A DNA stretch of 64,000 bases from Cladobotryum mycophilum (GCA_036429605.1 CM071589.1:6014001-6078000), one strand, 5' to 3'; positions 10,239 through 22,374 are shown, counted from the first letter of the stretch. Notes: a model not told the origin generated them from the sequence alone. Translations and numbers: made by a program.

Positions 10239-12911
10239 ATGGCCTACATTATGTTTTTACGAAGAGAAGAAGACAGCGGCAGTGCTGGGCTAGGACTCGG
10301 CTGGCTGCTTGCTATTGCGCTTTGTGGTGGAGTCTTACTGTTTACGGCGATCGGATTGCTTCTTGCTTGGTGGGTTAAGAAACGAGCGAAATCGAATACC
10401 GAAATTATATATGGTGGCTATTCAAGTGAGAGATCATCTTCGCTTATGCCTTCTTCCGCTCGCCGCCTTATCAAACGCCGTTTTCTCATGACTTCGACGT
10501 CGACGAGCGGCCTATCGAGTAGTGTGTCCAGCCGATTCTCCCTCCCGCCGGTGCTGCCACCCCTACCGACGTACAATAACTTGGGCAATTGGATCTCCGG
10601 CCAGCAGGCGCAGAAGGGCAGGAAGAGATCGAAGAGCTGGGTGGATGAAGATGATTTGCACGGACCGAGGATGAATAAGGGTGCGAAGGAGGAGTGGTTT
10701 GGGAGGGACAGCTGGCATGGGCTGGTGCCGACGTTGCCTAATCTCAGAGAGATGGAGAAGGGAGAGCAGATGTTTGAGCAAGAGAGGGAAATAAAGATGC
10801 AGCATGAGGTTGTGCAGCCCAGGTACATGACTCTTGAGCAGGAAATCAGCGAGGATGAGATGAGGGGGAGTGGGGTGCAGGTGCCTGAGCAAGCGCACAT
10901 GAGGCCTTTACTGATGGATACGGATCTCAAGGTTATTCTGCACTCGACGGAGATGAGACTTCAGCATCCGAGCAGCCTATCACCCGTCAAGACACCGATG
11001 GGGTCGCCTGTCAAGGGACCAGGTTCACCAATCAAGGCGTCACCCGCAAAGACTCCAAGAAGTAGCCATCGCGCCATGTCTTCTCAGGGCTCTGTGCAAG
11101 ATTGGCGGATAACGCCGAGTCCCAGCAAGAAAGCAATTCTTTTCGCTGGCACACCGCATACAGCGAGCTCAATTGGCAGCGCGGCGAATAGCTTGATTGC
11201 TGCAGCAACGCAAGAACTGGCGCTTCCGGGTGGGATATCAAGTCCAAGCAAGGCGAGGGCGAACCATTGGGAACAACAATTTAGGAACACGAGCCCAGTG
11301 AGGCCGCAAAAGAGCCCCCTCAGGCCTACCCCTCCGCGGCAAAGTCTGCATCAACAACAGCCGCAGCAGCAGCATATCCAACTTCCTGCTCCTCAGATAC
11401 CCCCTCCACCGATACAATATCCTTTACCTCCAAAAGTTCAGCAGCTCAGCGGCGAAAAACGGAGGTCGAGGGATAGCGATGAGTCGAGCACACTGTCTAC
11501 GCTGTATAGTATTAATGAGCCCGAGGAGAAGAAGCCGGAGCTAAGAGCCACGGATGATGATCCCTTTGTGGAGAGGGGGCTTCCGAGGAGGAGACCGAGC
11601 TGGCAAGCAAGACAGGGGCCTATGGGTTTCGATTCCCTGAGGCGAGCAAAGACGTTGACTATGTCAGCCTCACAAAGGTCTATTCTTGATGAGTCTGCAC
11701 TGCCGCAGCCATTACGGCCCTCCTCCGTTGCTACACATGGAGGCCTATCAGGTGTGCCCATCGTAATAGAGCCATCCATAACAGCACACATCGGCAGCGT
11801 CCAAAGGCGCTCCAAAATCGTCAAGTCGCCAGCCCTCTCCGAGGTCGCCCCCTCGGAAGCGAGCTTCGTATCCGTCTCCGTGGACTCTGACTCTGACGCG
11901 ACGGAAATTGTTATGCGGGATACACCTAAGCCTGAGTGGCTGCAGGGCTTTGGGGATGAAATAAACAGGTCGCGGACGACTAGTCCTGAGGCGTCGACAG
12001 TTGTGACGAGGGATTCGGAACTGTCGTCGTCGCCGTACGATGAGAAGGAGATGATGTCGCTGCTCATGGCTACGACGGTGCCAAGACGAGCCTTGCCGCT
12101 TCCTCCTCCGAATTTGGCGGGACCAGATGGGAATATCATCCCCACTGGACTTACACCGCGGCCCAAGAGCATTCCTTATAATAGTCCTCGTCGGGTCTCT
12201 AGCTCCAGCTCGGTGTATACAATGGAGTCCTCCATGGATCCTGGTTCAATGTTGACCGGCTCCCCTTCTCGCCGGTCTACCATCCGGTCTCTGGACGGTC
12301 CGGCCGTGGCTAACACAGTTGCCGAGCTGCGAAGGATGAACAGCGTCGTGAGCACGTATAGTGTCGCTTCCATGACGTCGACTGTCATTCCAGATGGCGA
12401 TTCGCCTACGCTGCCTCGGACGTTTAGTAATAGAACGCCCAAGTCTCGGTCCATGGTTGTAAATACCAACACATCTGGGACGATTACTAGCAGGTATTAC
12501 TCCAACATGAACCGTACCGGGAACAGCAGGAGCAACAGCATCCGTGGCCAGCGACACCCTGCGGCCGTTCCCCACCACCGCGGCAACAATCTCCTCAGTC
12601 CAGAGTCACACAAATACGGCAATGAGAACCGGGGTCTGGGCGTGCGCATCTCTCGCATCACAGACAGCCCATCTTCCGCACCACCGAGCGGAGGTAGACG
12701 CAGCGCCCATATAGGACGAGATTCGGGCGTAGAGTTTACCAGAACATCTGTGCCCGTGAGGCCAAGGCTCAGCGCCGTGGATGAGCTCATCGCGGAAGAG
12801 AGACGGCTGACTCAGCAGCGAGAAAGTATAGAGAGCCTGGGGCTATACGACAAGGATGGCTTCCTCCTTAGTTCTCCTGAACGAGAGGCTCGATACCAAG
12901 GCATGATTTGA
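10239..12911 (+). CDS. Single-pass membrane protein, 890 aa, function unknown
   Basis: Intact intronless ORF. One strong hydrophobic helix lies at about residues 20-46 (LGWLLAIALCGGVLLFTAIGLLLAW), followed at once by a basic stop-transfer segment (KKRAKS). The remaining 840 residues are low-complexity, rich in Ser, Pro, Arg and Gln, with repeated SPxK-type motifs at about 250-280 (SPVKTPMGSPVKGPGSPIKASPAKTP is one such run, possible proline-directed kinase sites), a Gln/Pro stretch near 365-400, and a short helical end with the motif AVDELIAEERRLTQQRES. This points to a small exposed N-terminus with a large cytoplasmic tail. I do not recognise a named domain. Codon use and length are normal, and a second ATG at 10251 could also start it. 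Confidence 0.75.
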   Translation: MAYIMFLRREEDSGSAGLGLGWLLAIALCGGVLLFTAIGLLLAWWVKKRAKSNTEIIYGGYSSERSSSLMPSSARRLIKRRFLMTSTSTSGLSSSVSSRFSLPPVLPPLPTYNNLGNWISGQQAQKGRKRSKSWVDEDDLHGPRMNKGAKEEWFGRDSWHGLVPTLPNLREMEKGEQMFEQEREIKMQHEVVQPRYMTLEQEISEDEMRGSGVQVPEQAHMRPLLMDTDLKVILHSTEMRLQHPSSLSPVKTPMGSPVKGPGSPIKASPAKTPRSSHRAMSSQGSVQDWRITPSPSKKAILFAGTPHTASSIGSAANSLIAAATQELALPGGISSPSKARANHWEQQFRNTSPVRPQKSPLRPTPPRQSLHQQQPQQQHIQLPAPQIPPPPIQYPLPPKVQQLSGEKRRSRDSDESSTLSTLYSINEPEEKKPELRATDDDPFVERGLPRRRPSWQARQGPMGFDSLRRAKTLTMSASQRSILDESALPQPLRPSSVATHGGLSGVPIVIEPSITAHIGSVQRRSKIVKSPALSEVAPSEASFVSVSVDSDSDATEIVMRDTPKPEWLQGFGDEINRSRTTSPEASTVVTRDSELSSSPYDEKEMMSLLMATTVPRRALPLPPPNLAGPDGNIIPTGLTPRPKSIPYNSPRRVSSSSSVYTMESSMDPGSMLTGSPSRRSTIRSLDGPAVANTVAELRRMNSVVSTYSVASMTSTVIPDGDSPTLPRTFSNRTPKSRSMVVNTNTSGTITSRYYSNMNRTGNSRSNSIRGQRHPAAVPHHRGNNLLSPESHKYGNENRGLGVRISRITDSPSSAPPSGGRRSAHIGRDSGVEFTRTSVPVRPRLSAVDELIAEERRLTQQRESIESLGLYDKDGFLLSSPEREARYQGMI

Positions 12912-13301
12912 AACAAAAAGGTGTGTGTGTGTGTGTGTGTGTGAGTATGTATGGGGATAATAATTTTTGGCACAACGCAAGTTATTTTCTTTTTTCTTTG
13001 TTTGAATATTCAGGATAACGGAGAGTCGGTGGTGTGAAAAGATGAGTTGGATTCGGATGATATACCCCCTTTTTTCCCCCTCAAATTCTGTAGCACTATT
13101 TCTCATGTAAATGGTTGCGATAATTACCTAGACTCTTTACTCCCCTCTGTGATAGGGGACAGAGTCATATTTTCTCTACTTTAGGACAACGGTCCTCTTT
13201 TGTTTTCCTTTGTTTTCTTTTTAATATTACCAAGAACGCCTTGCTACCGAGTCTTTTTTTGCTCCCCGTGCGATATCTGTATATGCTTTGCCCTCCCCGT
13301 C
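12912..13301. other. Convergent 3' region with (TG)n microsatellite
   Basis: Space between two converging genes. A perfect GT dinucleotide run of about 23 bases lies at 12921-12943, just after the stop codon of the upstream gene. Confidence 0.7.
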
Positions 13302-14236
13302 TTAATCAACCCTCGGTCGCTTGTTCTCCGGGTCCTCATCTTGGTCGTGACCGTTGACGCCATCCTTTTCTAACTCGTCGCGAGGGCGTGTTCTACCAGC
13401 CCCTTCGCCTAGTTCTTCCGCCTCCTCCTCTCCTATCCAGTTTCCCTCCGTGTCAAAGTACTCGTGGAGATTGTCCGCAGTGATCCATCCTCCACTACCA
13501 GGCATAGGTGGAGGCAAGCTTCCATCTTCTGCTCCTCGTAGCACGCCGGAGAAACCTTCAATCGCCTCGTGTTCAGCGCCGCCCTCGAAAACGATGCGAT
13601 CGTATTCGTCCTCATCGTCTTCTTCGCCGTTGTTGGGATCGGGATGCAGATCGGAGCAGTTGGAGATAGATTCGTAGAGCTGGTTTGCGGTCGAGGCTTC
13701 GGGGGAGGTGGGGGGATGATGGTGAGTTCGACGGTCTGGAAGTCATCGTCGTCCGCGCCGCCGTCGGCAAAGTCGAGTTGCATCCAGATGGCCTGTGAGC
13801 CGTTGATTTGCTTGATGGCGTGGATGGAAATTGACGGGTAGGGGATGGAGACGCCAGATTCGGTTTGTTTGCTGAAGATTGTAAAGTTTCTATTTTTTCA
13901 AGTTAGTTTGACGTTGTGTCTTGCATAGCTTGAGGATTTGTTGGTCGCGTTTGCTTACTCTGAGGTGACGAAAATGTCAATTGTCTGCTCGATCAACTCT
14001 TCAGCAGACTCATCTCCTCCGGTCTGCCCCTCGGTGCTTGCGGTTCCAGCAGCGTCTGCGGGGAAGACAGCCAGGGTGCCGCATTGCGAACGCGGAATGG
14101 AAGCCTTTGCGCCCGTGATGTAAAGGTGGAGGATTGGCTTTCCGTCTGTGAATGACTCGGGGGTTTGTGACTGGTACTCGGCCAATGGTACGTAGTCGGC
14201 CACTGAGGGCGGTGATCGGATCGTCGTGGGCAACAT
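13302..14236 (-). CDS. pICln-like methylosome / Sm-protein chaperone (one apparent frameshift)
   Basis: pICln binds Sm proteins and hands them to the PRMT5 methylosome during snRNP assembly. Seen: exon 1 14236-13959, intron 13890-13958 (GTAAGC...AATAG), exon 2 13889-13302. The PH-like fold region reads LPTTIRSPPSVADYVPL..., LHLYITGAKASIP, IFVTSENFTIFSKQTESGVSIPYPSISIHA, followed by an acidic tail and a conserved C-terminal motif (GWITADNLHEYFD). Exon 2 changes frame within the C-rich stretch coded by 13701-13715. One added base joins ELTIIPPPPPEAS to TANQLYESISNCSDLHPD and gives a 288-residue protein, normal for fungal pICln. This is a conserved, probably important gene, so a consensus error is likelier than inactivation. 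Confidence 0.85.
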
Positions 14237-15089
14237 GATGTCTGCTGTGGTATATTGCAAGTTGTGATGGGTGTTGAGGAAAGATGCAAGAATTGAGGAA
14301 AAAAGATGGAGGGATGCATCGTGGGGTAGCTCCGTCTTTATCCTTATCGATAAGATGTGGCGGGGCTATGATGTAGTATTCAATGCTTCAGAGTCACAAT
14401 GCGTACATGATACAGGTAGGCAGAAACAAAAAGTCAGGATGACCTTTATCTTTGATATTTGTGAGCAATTACAGATTTGACCGTTAATTAGTACTATTTA
14501 TGTAAATTTCTGTAATTTCTAGGCGTTCCCCGTGTTTTCCTGGACTCATGTTCCTGTGGGTTCCCCTCGTGTCACATTTCTCTCGTTTCTGTCCACGTCC
14601 GGGTGTTGACGAGATCCACCTCCTAGATAACCTCCTCTTCAGTTGTACGTTTCATGGCACCGTATCTGTGATATGTCTGGCTTCACTGCTTAAATGGTCA
14701 TTTAGTCATGAGTGTAGGGATTAGCCCTTTGTATTCATTGCTATGTCTGACCTACATGCCAACTCACTGGCTATAGCCCAGCAACACCATGAGATTGGTT
14801 ACTGTTGGCTTGGGGCTCATATCAATTTGCCTGCTAGATTGACCGTCTAAATTATTTCTTGGTCCTTTGTCTCTCGTCCTAACAAGCTGACACAGGAGTG
14901 GCGAACTTGCAAGTTCTACCCTGTCGGACAGCCTTATAAGATCCTACTAAGGTGATGACCCCCTCGATGCGCTTTTGTGTTATATGCAGCTGCTTAGTCG
15001 TCATCTAGACTTTATTGAACCTGTATGTCATTCGTTGCATGCATTAGAAACTATAGCAACAATGTCATGGATGGCGGGAGACAGTAGTA
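14237..15089. other. Intergenic, upstream of pICln
   Basis: No supported gene. The minus-strand pICln promoter lies at its left end. Confidence 0.4.
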
Positions 15090-15817
15090 TGATTTGCCAA
15101 CTTGGATTTCCATTGTTTAGGAAATAATGATGACATTCAAATAGATCCAACTGGCGCCCGGGACCAGTTTCATCCTTTCTCACGTTTGCCACCTGAGATC
15201 CGTCGCAGAATACAGGGGTTAAAGTGACCCCCTCTTCGAGTTATTGTCTTCGATCGGCGACTCAATCCAGGCTACATCGACTCGGAATCGCAAGACAGCT
15301 CAGGCTTGGAAGAGGACGGATCCGAGAGCTCTAATCACGCTGAATTCAACAACACGAGACTGGCTGCGTTGTTTGCGAATTGGATTCGAGGGGATTTTAG
15401 CTGCAGAGATGAGTCTAATGAAGCCCTGGAGAAATGCGCGGATCCCGTTGCGCTTCATGTTTTTCGGGAGCCGCGAATTCATATACTTGTCGCCGGCACA
15501 ACATCTTCTAGCACATAGGCATTAAGACATCTGGATTCTATCTAGACCCTAGGTCAGGTTTTCTATGGTTGAGTCACGACATTGACTCTGAATCTTTAAA
15601 TGAGATGCAATTATATGATGACCAGCTTGGAAGGATTGAGATGATAATGATTGAAGAGAGTGGGCTTTGGTTAGATGTGGTCGATGGGAATACTGATATA
15701 TTCATAAGAGCCGGAGAACCGCTAGATTATTCACAAGGCCTTTGGTTTAGCAGAGTTATGAGATCCTGGAACCTGTCCAAACTTTGTCTACACCGGAGCA
15801 ATACTTGCGAATGGTAA
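15090..15817 (+). pseudogene. Decayed 2EXR-domain protein gene
   Basis: 2EXR-type fungal proteins start with an F-box-like motif of the form FxxFxxLPxEIRxxIW. Here 15160-15215 reads DQFHPFSRLPPEIRRRI, and the same frame continues after a TGA (15225-15227) with RVIVFDRRLNPGYIDSE and on to 15518. A later segment of the family pattern, GFYLDPRSGFLWLSHDIDS, lies in another frame from about 15520 to 15817. The in-frame stop, the frame change and the absence of a convincing start codon indicate a broken copy. The frame change could be an intron, but no good splice pair was seen. Confidence 0.6.
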
Positions 15818-17062
15818 ACTATCCTGGGACCAAGATGAACTAATTCCAGAGGGGCAAAATGGCATATCGAATACACTCTGGAAATCATGCCGTCGACTAC
15901 CTATGTAGGACCGTTTGCATCAACATTACGAAGACCACCAGGCAACTGTTTCACCCCAAAGCATCTCTCTCCCACAGAAGGTCTGATGGTTGTTCTAGTC
16001 CACTATTTTGGTTGCACAATGGTCATCCCCCACGTGCACCGGCCTCTTCCGGGGCTCTTCATTCGACGTTGCTCGTCGGTCCGAGATGAATTTGGATGCA
16101 ACCCTAGAGACGCTAACTATTCGGTAACCACGGTCGGATGGTGGGAACTGAGACATCTTGTGGCATGATTAGTCTGCTTTTAGTTATGCACGTTGGATGA
16201 TCATGTGGGAGGAGGAAACGTCTCAGACCTCTCAGCCAGCATTCGGACATGATTGCATTGTTCCTATTGCCGGATCTAGAAAACTCTCGGCTGTTGTAAT
16301 TGCCCACCAATCCGGTATGTTTCATTGCATAGACCTACCTAACATCCACTCCTTGGGACTTCTGCCTAATGAGATCGGGCCTTTCTTGGGCTCTGGGGTT
16401 GGGATGCATCATGCACCGGCTTCAGGGGGCTCTGAACGGAGGGAAACACTTTCGGAGACCGGGTGAACTTGAACGAGGCGGAATACAGGTGATCTTCAAC
16501 ATGGTGATGTAGATATTGGGAGGCGAAGAACTTTCATGGAAAATTGGTTGTCTCCAGGGGGCAGAGCATTGTCGGGTTGTCACAACGTTGGACGGGTTCG
16601 TCGCGAAGCAAATTGGTTTGGATTACTTTTTCACAATATCACAAGCTTTGCCATTTGAAACGTCTATAACAGCCATCTTATAAGTTGATTCTCAATCACT
16701 AGCATCCATGGATATGCCGCGCGGTTAACTCCGCTATCGGTAGGCCTGGACGTACACTCGGATAACGAGGAGAGTCGCATGCCAGACAACCAAAGTCGAA
16801 GATTTGATTTCGAGAATAAGACCAAAATCCAATAGAGGAAGTTGGTTATTTCAAGTAGAGAGTCAAGCAAAGTGTTTTCTATTTATTAATGACAGCCCGT
16901 GACAGAACGAGTAAACCACGTTATTGGGCCGTCCCAAGTTCCAGCTCCTAAAATCTGGCGCTTCCCGGCTTCCCCCTGTTTACTATTAATTTCTTTTTCG
17001 CGTGGCTCCCTTGGAATCATAGGCATCCAAGTCTCCAAGCACACCAGTAACAAGCCTTCAAC
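15818..17062. other. Intergenic between 2EXR remnant and amylase
   Basis: Several overlapping ORFs of 70-90 codons without recognisable motifs. The right end is the amylase promoter. No gene supported. Confidence 0.4.
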
Positions 17063-18625
17063 ATGCGGTGGTCACAGTATGGTCTTGCGCTGTTGCTGCA
17101 GTGTGCCGGTGCCCTTGCTGCGGACACCAACGCCTGGAAGTCTCGCACAATCTACTTTGCCCTCACCGACCGTATCGCCCGCAATAGCAATGACAACGGC
17201 GGGGGTTCTTGTGGGAACCTAGGTGATTACTGCGGGGGCACTTTCAGGGGTCTCGAATCCAAGCTCGATTATATACGAGGCATGGGGTTCGATGCCCTTT
17301 GGATTACGCCTGTCGTTGCGAGTACGTCTCTACTTTCTATCGAGTTGCTACACAGTTTGATCTTGTGGATGCATTCAAACTGATGTTTACTAACATGACA
17401 ACCTTAACTCAGACAGCGCTGGTGGCTATCACGGCTATTGGGCACAAGATCTCTATGCCATCAACAATCATTATGGATCCGCCGACGACCTGAAGAGCCT
17501 TGTAAATACAGCTCACGGCAAGGTAATATCTTCCCAGTCCTGCTTTCTCGGTTGATAACATTGGTAAATGTGTTCTTGGTTGCTGACTGCAAATTCTAAT
17601 ATCAATAGGGGATGTACGTTATGGTCGACGTTGTTGCCAACCACATGGGTTTCGCAAACACCGGCGACGACCGCCCCAGCCCCCTTGACCAAGGCTCTTC
17701 CTACCACTCTCCCTGCGATATCGACTACAGTAATCAAAATAGCATCGAGAACTGCCGTATTGCCGGGTTGCCAGACCTGAATACGCAGAGCTCGGCTGTC
17801 CGCGATACCTACCGCAACTGGATCCGCTGGCTCGTCAACGAGTACCGTTTTGACGGTGTTCGAATTGATACCGTCAAACACGTCGAAAAGGACTACTGGC
17901 CCGGTTTCGTGGACGCTGCTGGCGTCTACTGCATTGGCGAAGTTTTCCATGGTGACCCCAACTACCTTGCCCCCTATGCCAGGCTGATGCCAGGCCTGCT
18001 CAACTACGCGATTTATTATCCGATGAACCGCTTCTACATGCAACAGGGCTCCTCTCAGGAACTCGTCAACATGCACAACCAGATTAGCAACACGTTCCCT
18101 GATCCCTCCGCCTTGGGAACCTTCCTTGATAACCACGATAACCCGCGCTGGTTGAACCAGAAGAATGACAAGTCACTATTCAAGAACGCGTTGGCTTACG
18201 TTATGCTCTCGCGCGGAATCCCAATCATCTACTACGGTACTGAGCAGCAATATTCGGGCGGTGGTGATCCAGGCAACCGTGAGGATCTCTGGCGAAGTGG
18301 CTTCAATACCAATAGCGAGTTCTACCAGGCCCTTGCCCGTCTCTCCGGAGCCAGGCGATCTGCAGGTGGTCTTTCTGGTAATGATCAAGATCATCTGTAC
18401 ATTGCAGACAGGGCCTACGCTTGGAGCCGTGCTGGTGGTAAGCTGATTGTCTTGACCACCAACACTGGCCAAGGCAGCGGTGGACAATATTGCTTCAATA
18501 CCAAGCGGCCAAACGGATCTTGGAGAAACACCTTTGGCGATGGCAACACGTACCGCGCTAACGGGAACGGTCAAATCTGTGTCAATGTGAATAATGGAGA
18601 GCCGGTTGTTCTGATTGCCACTTAA
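17063..18625 (+). CDS. Secreted alpha-amylase, GH13 (Taka-amylase type)
   Basis: Hydrolyses internal alpha-1,4 bonds of starch outside the cell. Exons 17063-17321, 17413-17522 and 17609-18625 give 461 residues. Introns begin GTACGT and GTAATA. Residues 1-20 form a signal peptide (LALLLQCAGALAA). GH13 signature regions are complete: DVVANH (region I), nucleophile in FDGVRIDTVKH (D210), acid/base in GEVFH (E234) and stabiliser in FLDNHD (D300). The GH13-typical N-terminal motif FALTDRIAR and the YYGTEQQYSGGGDPGNRE loop are present. A C-terminal beta-sandwich domain ends the protein, and there is no starch-binding module, unlike glucoamylases. Spacing suggests an independent gene. Two PUF-type motifs lie in its 3' flank. 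Confidence 0.96.
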
Positions 18626-18675
18626 GGGGGCCATCATGATTACAATCCTGTGCCCGGAATGGCACCATACATAGT

Positions 18676-18696
18676 TGTACATAGTCGTTGTACATA
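18676..18696 (+). promoter_or_regulatory. Two PUF-type motifs in the amylase 3' region
   Basis: TGTACATA occurs at 18676-18683 and 18689-18696, 50-70 bases after the amylase stop codon. Both fit the Pumilio/Puf consensus UGUANAUA when transcribed. A weaker third copy (TGTGCATG) follows. They could mark mRNA for Puf-dependent decay or localisation. No experimental support is available here. Confidence 0.4.
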
Positions 18697-20446
18697 GTTG
18701 TGCATGTTTCCACGGGTTTCTATTGTAGAGAGACTTGTAGGAGTTTCTTCCTGTACAAATTAAATCCTTAGCTATACCGTACAGTTAGATCACTAAGACT
18801 GACTTACTTCGCACTTCAACATGTACGCATTCTAACATTCCATGATTCAATAGGCCTCCAACTCAGGTTGCGCCGATCAACAAGTCACGACCCATTGGTT
18901 TCCGCATGTGTGATCGATTTCCCATTCAGACAAGTTCATTCGTTATTTCAGACTGTCTTCGCCCGGCAACTTTGCAATTCATCCCAAACACCCTTATTGC
19001 CGACTTCCTTATAGGCCGTCCGCATGTGACTCCGAGTGTCGCACTGATGCCAGACTTCGGGCCTTCTTCGCTTTCACCGCAAGCACGCCGCAGTCGCCGA
19101 TCGCTATACTTGCTGATCAGTTGAGAAGCAGGCAAGTAAGAATGCGCATTCTTGATCCTTTTCGCCACATGTCTCCCTTCTTTGTCGCATCTAGATAGGC
19201 TTATTAGGTGGGATATCACATGGTTGGTGTTGGCAAAAAACACAAGATAAACCAAAGACAACTCGAAACCTTTACCTGTCTGTGCGCATTATATGCCATG
19301 GCGCATATTACCATTTATTCTACTGTGCTTCGACTGCTCACCTCATCGCCCATGATGTTTCAGCTTGCCTGACCTATCTCAGCGATTTGATAAGAGACTT
19401 GATCACATCAGCATCACCATAGCCGACAGCCGACAGCCGAGTCAGGCGGTGCAAGATCTAGATAACTGCAGCTTCTAGAAGCCCAAGTGGATCATGTCAT
19501 TGCGTACGCCCTTGGAGTCCTTGGCGTCGTCAACTGTTGTTTTGTTCGACTATCTGGCACATTGTCGACTCTAGTAGTTTTGCATGCACATCTCATGTTA
19601 GTGATTGGCTCTAGTAATTTATATTACCCGTCCAATATAGCCTCATTGGAAACATTTTTTCCGCAACTGGTACAGCTTTCGACATTGTAGCGAACCCACC
19701 ACTAAGAGATCTCCAGCCGGGATACTCCCCTGCGCCGCCTCCACCATCATCTCCACCTCCTTTCTACATCTCCGAGGCTTGTGACTACAGGCCATACTCC
19801 GCAAAAAACATCAAAATATGGATTACTATATGGTAATATATAGAACTTTTCACCATGCATTTCGCCGAGGTACATGACTAGTGTGCAGATCACCCGCCTC
19901 CCTCACGGCTCTCTCCACACGTGCGAAAGTTACTCTTGGTCTTCCGGCAGGACACGGGCATCGTATGCACAAGCCGTGGAAACGCTGGACAGCAATGTCG
20001 CAGACCCTGCGGAGATGTCGTTACCCCAGGTGCCCAATGTGAACGGACCGACACTAGCCCAATCGGCATCGCGTTGATGCTGCCGCATTGATGTGGTGGT
20101 GGTGGGTTATGTTACTCCTCTCTCTCCCACACAAATCCTCGTTTCGTGTTAAACTGAGACAGTAAGCGACGCTCCGACTTTTTGATTTACCCCAAGAAAA
20201 CCGGATGGCATAGCGCGAAGAATCTTGTCTTCCAAGAGTCAAGACATTCGTGCCCGACAAAGGGCCGAGTTGTGCAGCTAGAGAATGCTACGCAGAACTA
20301 TGTCACTAGATTTGAAAATGCCGAGATTGACGATGATCAATTGGTATAAGTAGGAGGCTCGAACTGTTCATTTGATGTACATCACTTGAGCAGCAAGCAA
20401 CTCTTCTTCTAGATCCAGTTTCAATCTCAACCTTAACCAAATCAAC
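18697..20446. other. Intergenic between amylase and LPMO-like gene
   Basis: About 1.75 kb without supported genes. Short ORFs at 18906-19124 and 19874-20077 show no domain or codon signal. Confidence 0.4.
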
Positions 20447-21245
20447 ATGTTCTACACTCCCCTTCTCGTGGCTGCAGTATTGCCTGCCTCTGTCTTGGGT
20501 CATGGCTACTTGAGCTCTCCTCCCAGTCGAGTCGCACTCAACGCAAAGGTGAGCAGCTTCAGAACTCATACAACACTATCATTATACTAACTTTAATTGA
20601 CAGGCTGGTTCGGATACCTGTCCCGAGTGCACCATCCTAGAGCCCGTTCCCGCTTGGCCAAACCTGGACTCCGCCAAGGTCACCCCTCGAATGGGCCCCT
20701 GTGGCTTCAACCAGCGCGTCAGTGTTGATTACAACCAACCTGGCTCGCACTGGGGCCAGCCTGTTGCCACCTACCATCCTGGCCAGACCATTGATGTTCA
20801 GTGGTGCGTTGATAGCAACGGCGACCACGGCGGCATGTTCACCTACCGACTTTGCCAGGACCAAGCCATCGTCAACAAGCTCCTGACACCCGGCTACATG
20901 CCAACCGAAGCCGAGAAGCAAGCTGCAGAGGACTGCTTCGAGAAGGGAGTCCTTCCCTGCACAGACGTTGCCGGCCAGCAGTGCGGCTTCAGCCCCGATT
21001 GCAAGGACCAGTCCTGCCACCGTAACGATTGGTTTACTTGCCAGGCCTTTGATGGTGGCAAGTGCGCTGGTGTCGATAACGCGCCCAAGGACTCATGCTA
21101 CACCTCCATTGCTGGTGGACACACCGTGAGCTCCAAGATCAAGCTCCCCAACTATGTGTCCAACCACACTCTGCTCTCGTTCAAGTGGAATTCGTTCCAG
21201 ACTCCTCAGATCTACTTGAACTGCGCTGATATTTCCATCGTCTAA
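20447..21245 (+). CDS. Secreted LPMO-like / chitin-binding type-4-like protein
   Basis: Exons 20447-20548 and 20604-21245 (intron GTGAGC...GACAG, 55 nt) encode 247 residues. The signal peptide MFYTPLLVAAVLPASVLG is followed by His19, which would become the N-terminal residue of the mature protein, as needed for the copper histidine brace of lytic polysaccharide monooxygenases. The HGYLSSPPSR start is typical of LPMO_10/CBM33-like proteins. A second His suited to the brace sits in NGDHGGMFTYRLC. Many Cys (C-x2-C at TCPECTI, GQQCGF, DQSCHR, FTCQ, GKCAG, DSCYT, LNCAD) imply disulfides. The likely role is oxidative attack on or binding to chitin or another polysaccharide. The exact AA family cannot be settled without a search. 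Confidence 0.75.
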
Positions 21246-22374
21246 TTGCAAAATTGGAGTGATCTTGTTCAGCTGGTTCTATGTTATAGGCCGCATGAGT
21301 AGACATCAGTGTGCAGGACATACTAAGGGTTATGAATGATTTGAACGAGCACAAGAGGCAATGGGAGGGCATTTTGGCCCCTGTAAGAAGGAGCAGAAAA
21401 GGACGAGTGTAAATAATGTAGAAGATTAGTGCATAGCTAAATAGAATTTGACATACATGAATGAACCATGGCAGATGACTCTATTCCCATTTTCTCCCTT
21501 GATAATATCGTTTTCGTTTGCGATTTACGTTTCATGGTGCGATGTGTTAGAAGTCTTTGACTGACTCTTGTGCGTTTCACTGCATAGGACCGAGTAGTTG
21601 AACGGTAGGGTCTTTAGGAGATAGACTCTCAATCGAGTCTAATATGTTATTGCGTATAGATTTGTTTGGATGAAACCAGAAGATACAAATCACTTCTGTA
21701 TCGTATACCAAACTAATTGATGGGTTGGGTTGGTAATGATGACGAATGCTGATGCGTCGAGGAGATAGGGTCATGCTTAGTATTGCCTTCTCCCTCCGCC
21801 TCCCATGCTGACAATAGTATACACCCTTTCTCGTACGCTTTCCTCTTCTGGATCCTAGACGATTATCTAGACACCAAGACTACTGATGGACATTGAGGTT
21901 GAGTCTCGTCATCAGTCCCGACTCGCGCCTTTTGGATGAGCCAAAACTGAAAATGCTCACCATATCAGCGGAGTTAGTACAAGTTAATTTCCAGTTCCGG
22001 TATTTTTGGGTTCCGCGGCCTTTGTTAAATGCGAGCCCGGCCTTGCTAGCACTGATTGGCAAAGTTCCGCTCCGGTCCGCCTCTTGCGGAACTTTGACCC
22101 TTGTCTGGCTCCATTGAGAGATTCGAACGCAAGCTGAGATCTTGGAATCCTTGACGAATATCACTGATGCGGAGCGAGTATTCAGGTTATCCAAGGGTTG
22201 ATGTGATGGTACTAAGGTTATGTCTAGTCGAAACTTGCGATATTGGTTATAAATATCTTTGGTTGAGGCACATTGGACAGATGAAGTCTTTAGAATAAAC
22301 CAGCCAATCTCCAATCCAATTATCCCAGAGAAACACTCAACAAGATCAAATAGCTTAACAAATTCATCGTCATC
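21246..22374. other. Intergenic between LPMO-like and NmrA-like genes
   Basis: No supported gene. The right end forms the NmrA-like gene promoter and leader. Confidence 0.4.

Noticed and set aside
11438..12172. 244-codon minus-strand ORF inside the 890-aa membrane protein gene
   Set aside because: Shadow of a low-complexity coding region; no start context or domain.
17513..18136. 207-codon minus-strand ORF opposite the amylase
   Set aside because: Shadow of the well-supported GH13 exon.
18906..20077. Short ORFs between amylase and LPMO-like gene
   Set aside because: No domain, no splice partners, no conserved-looking composition.
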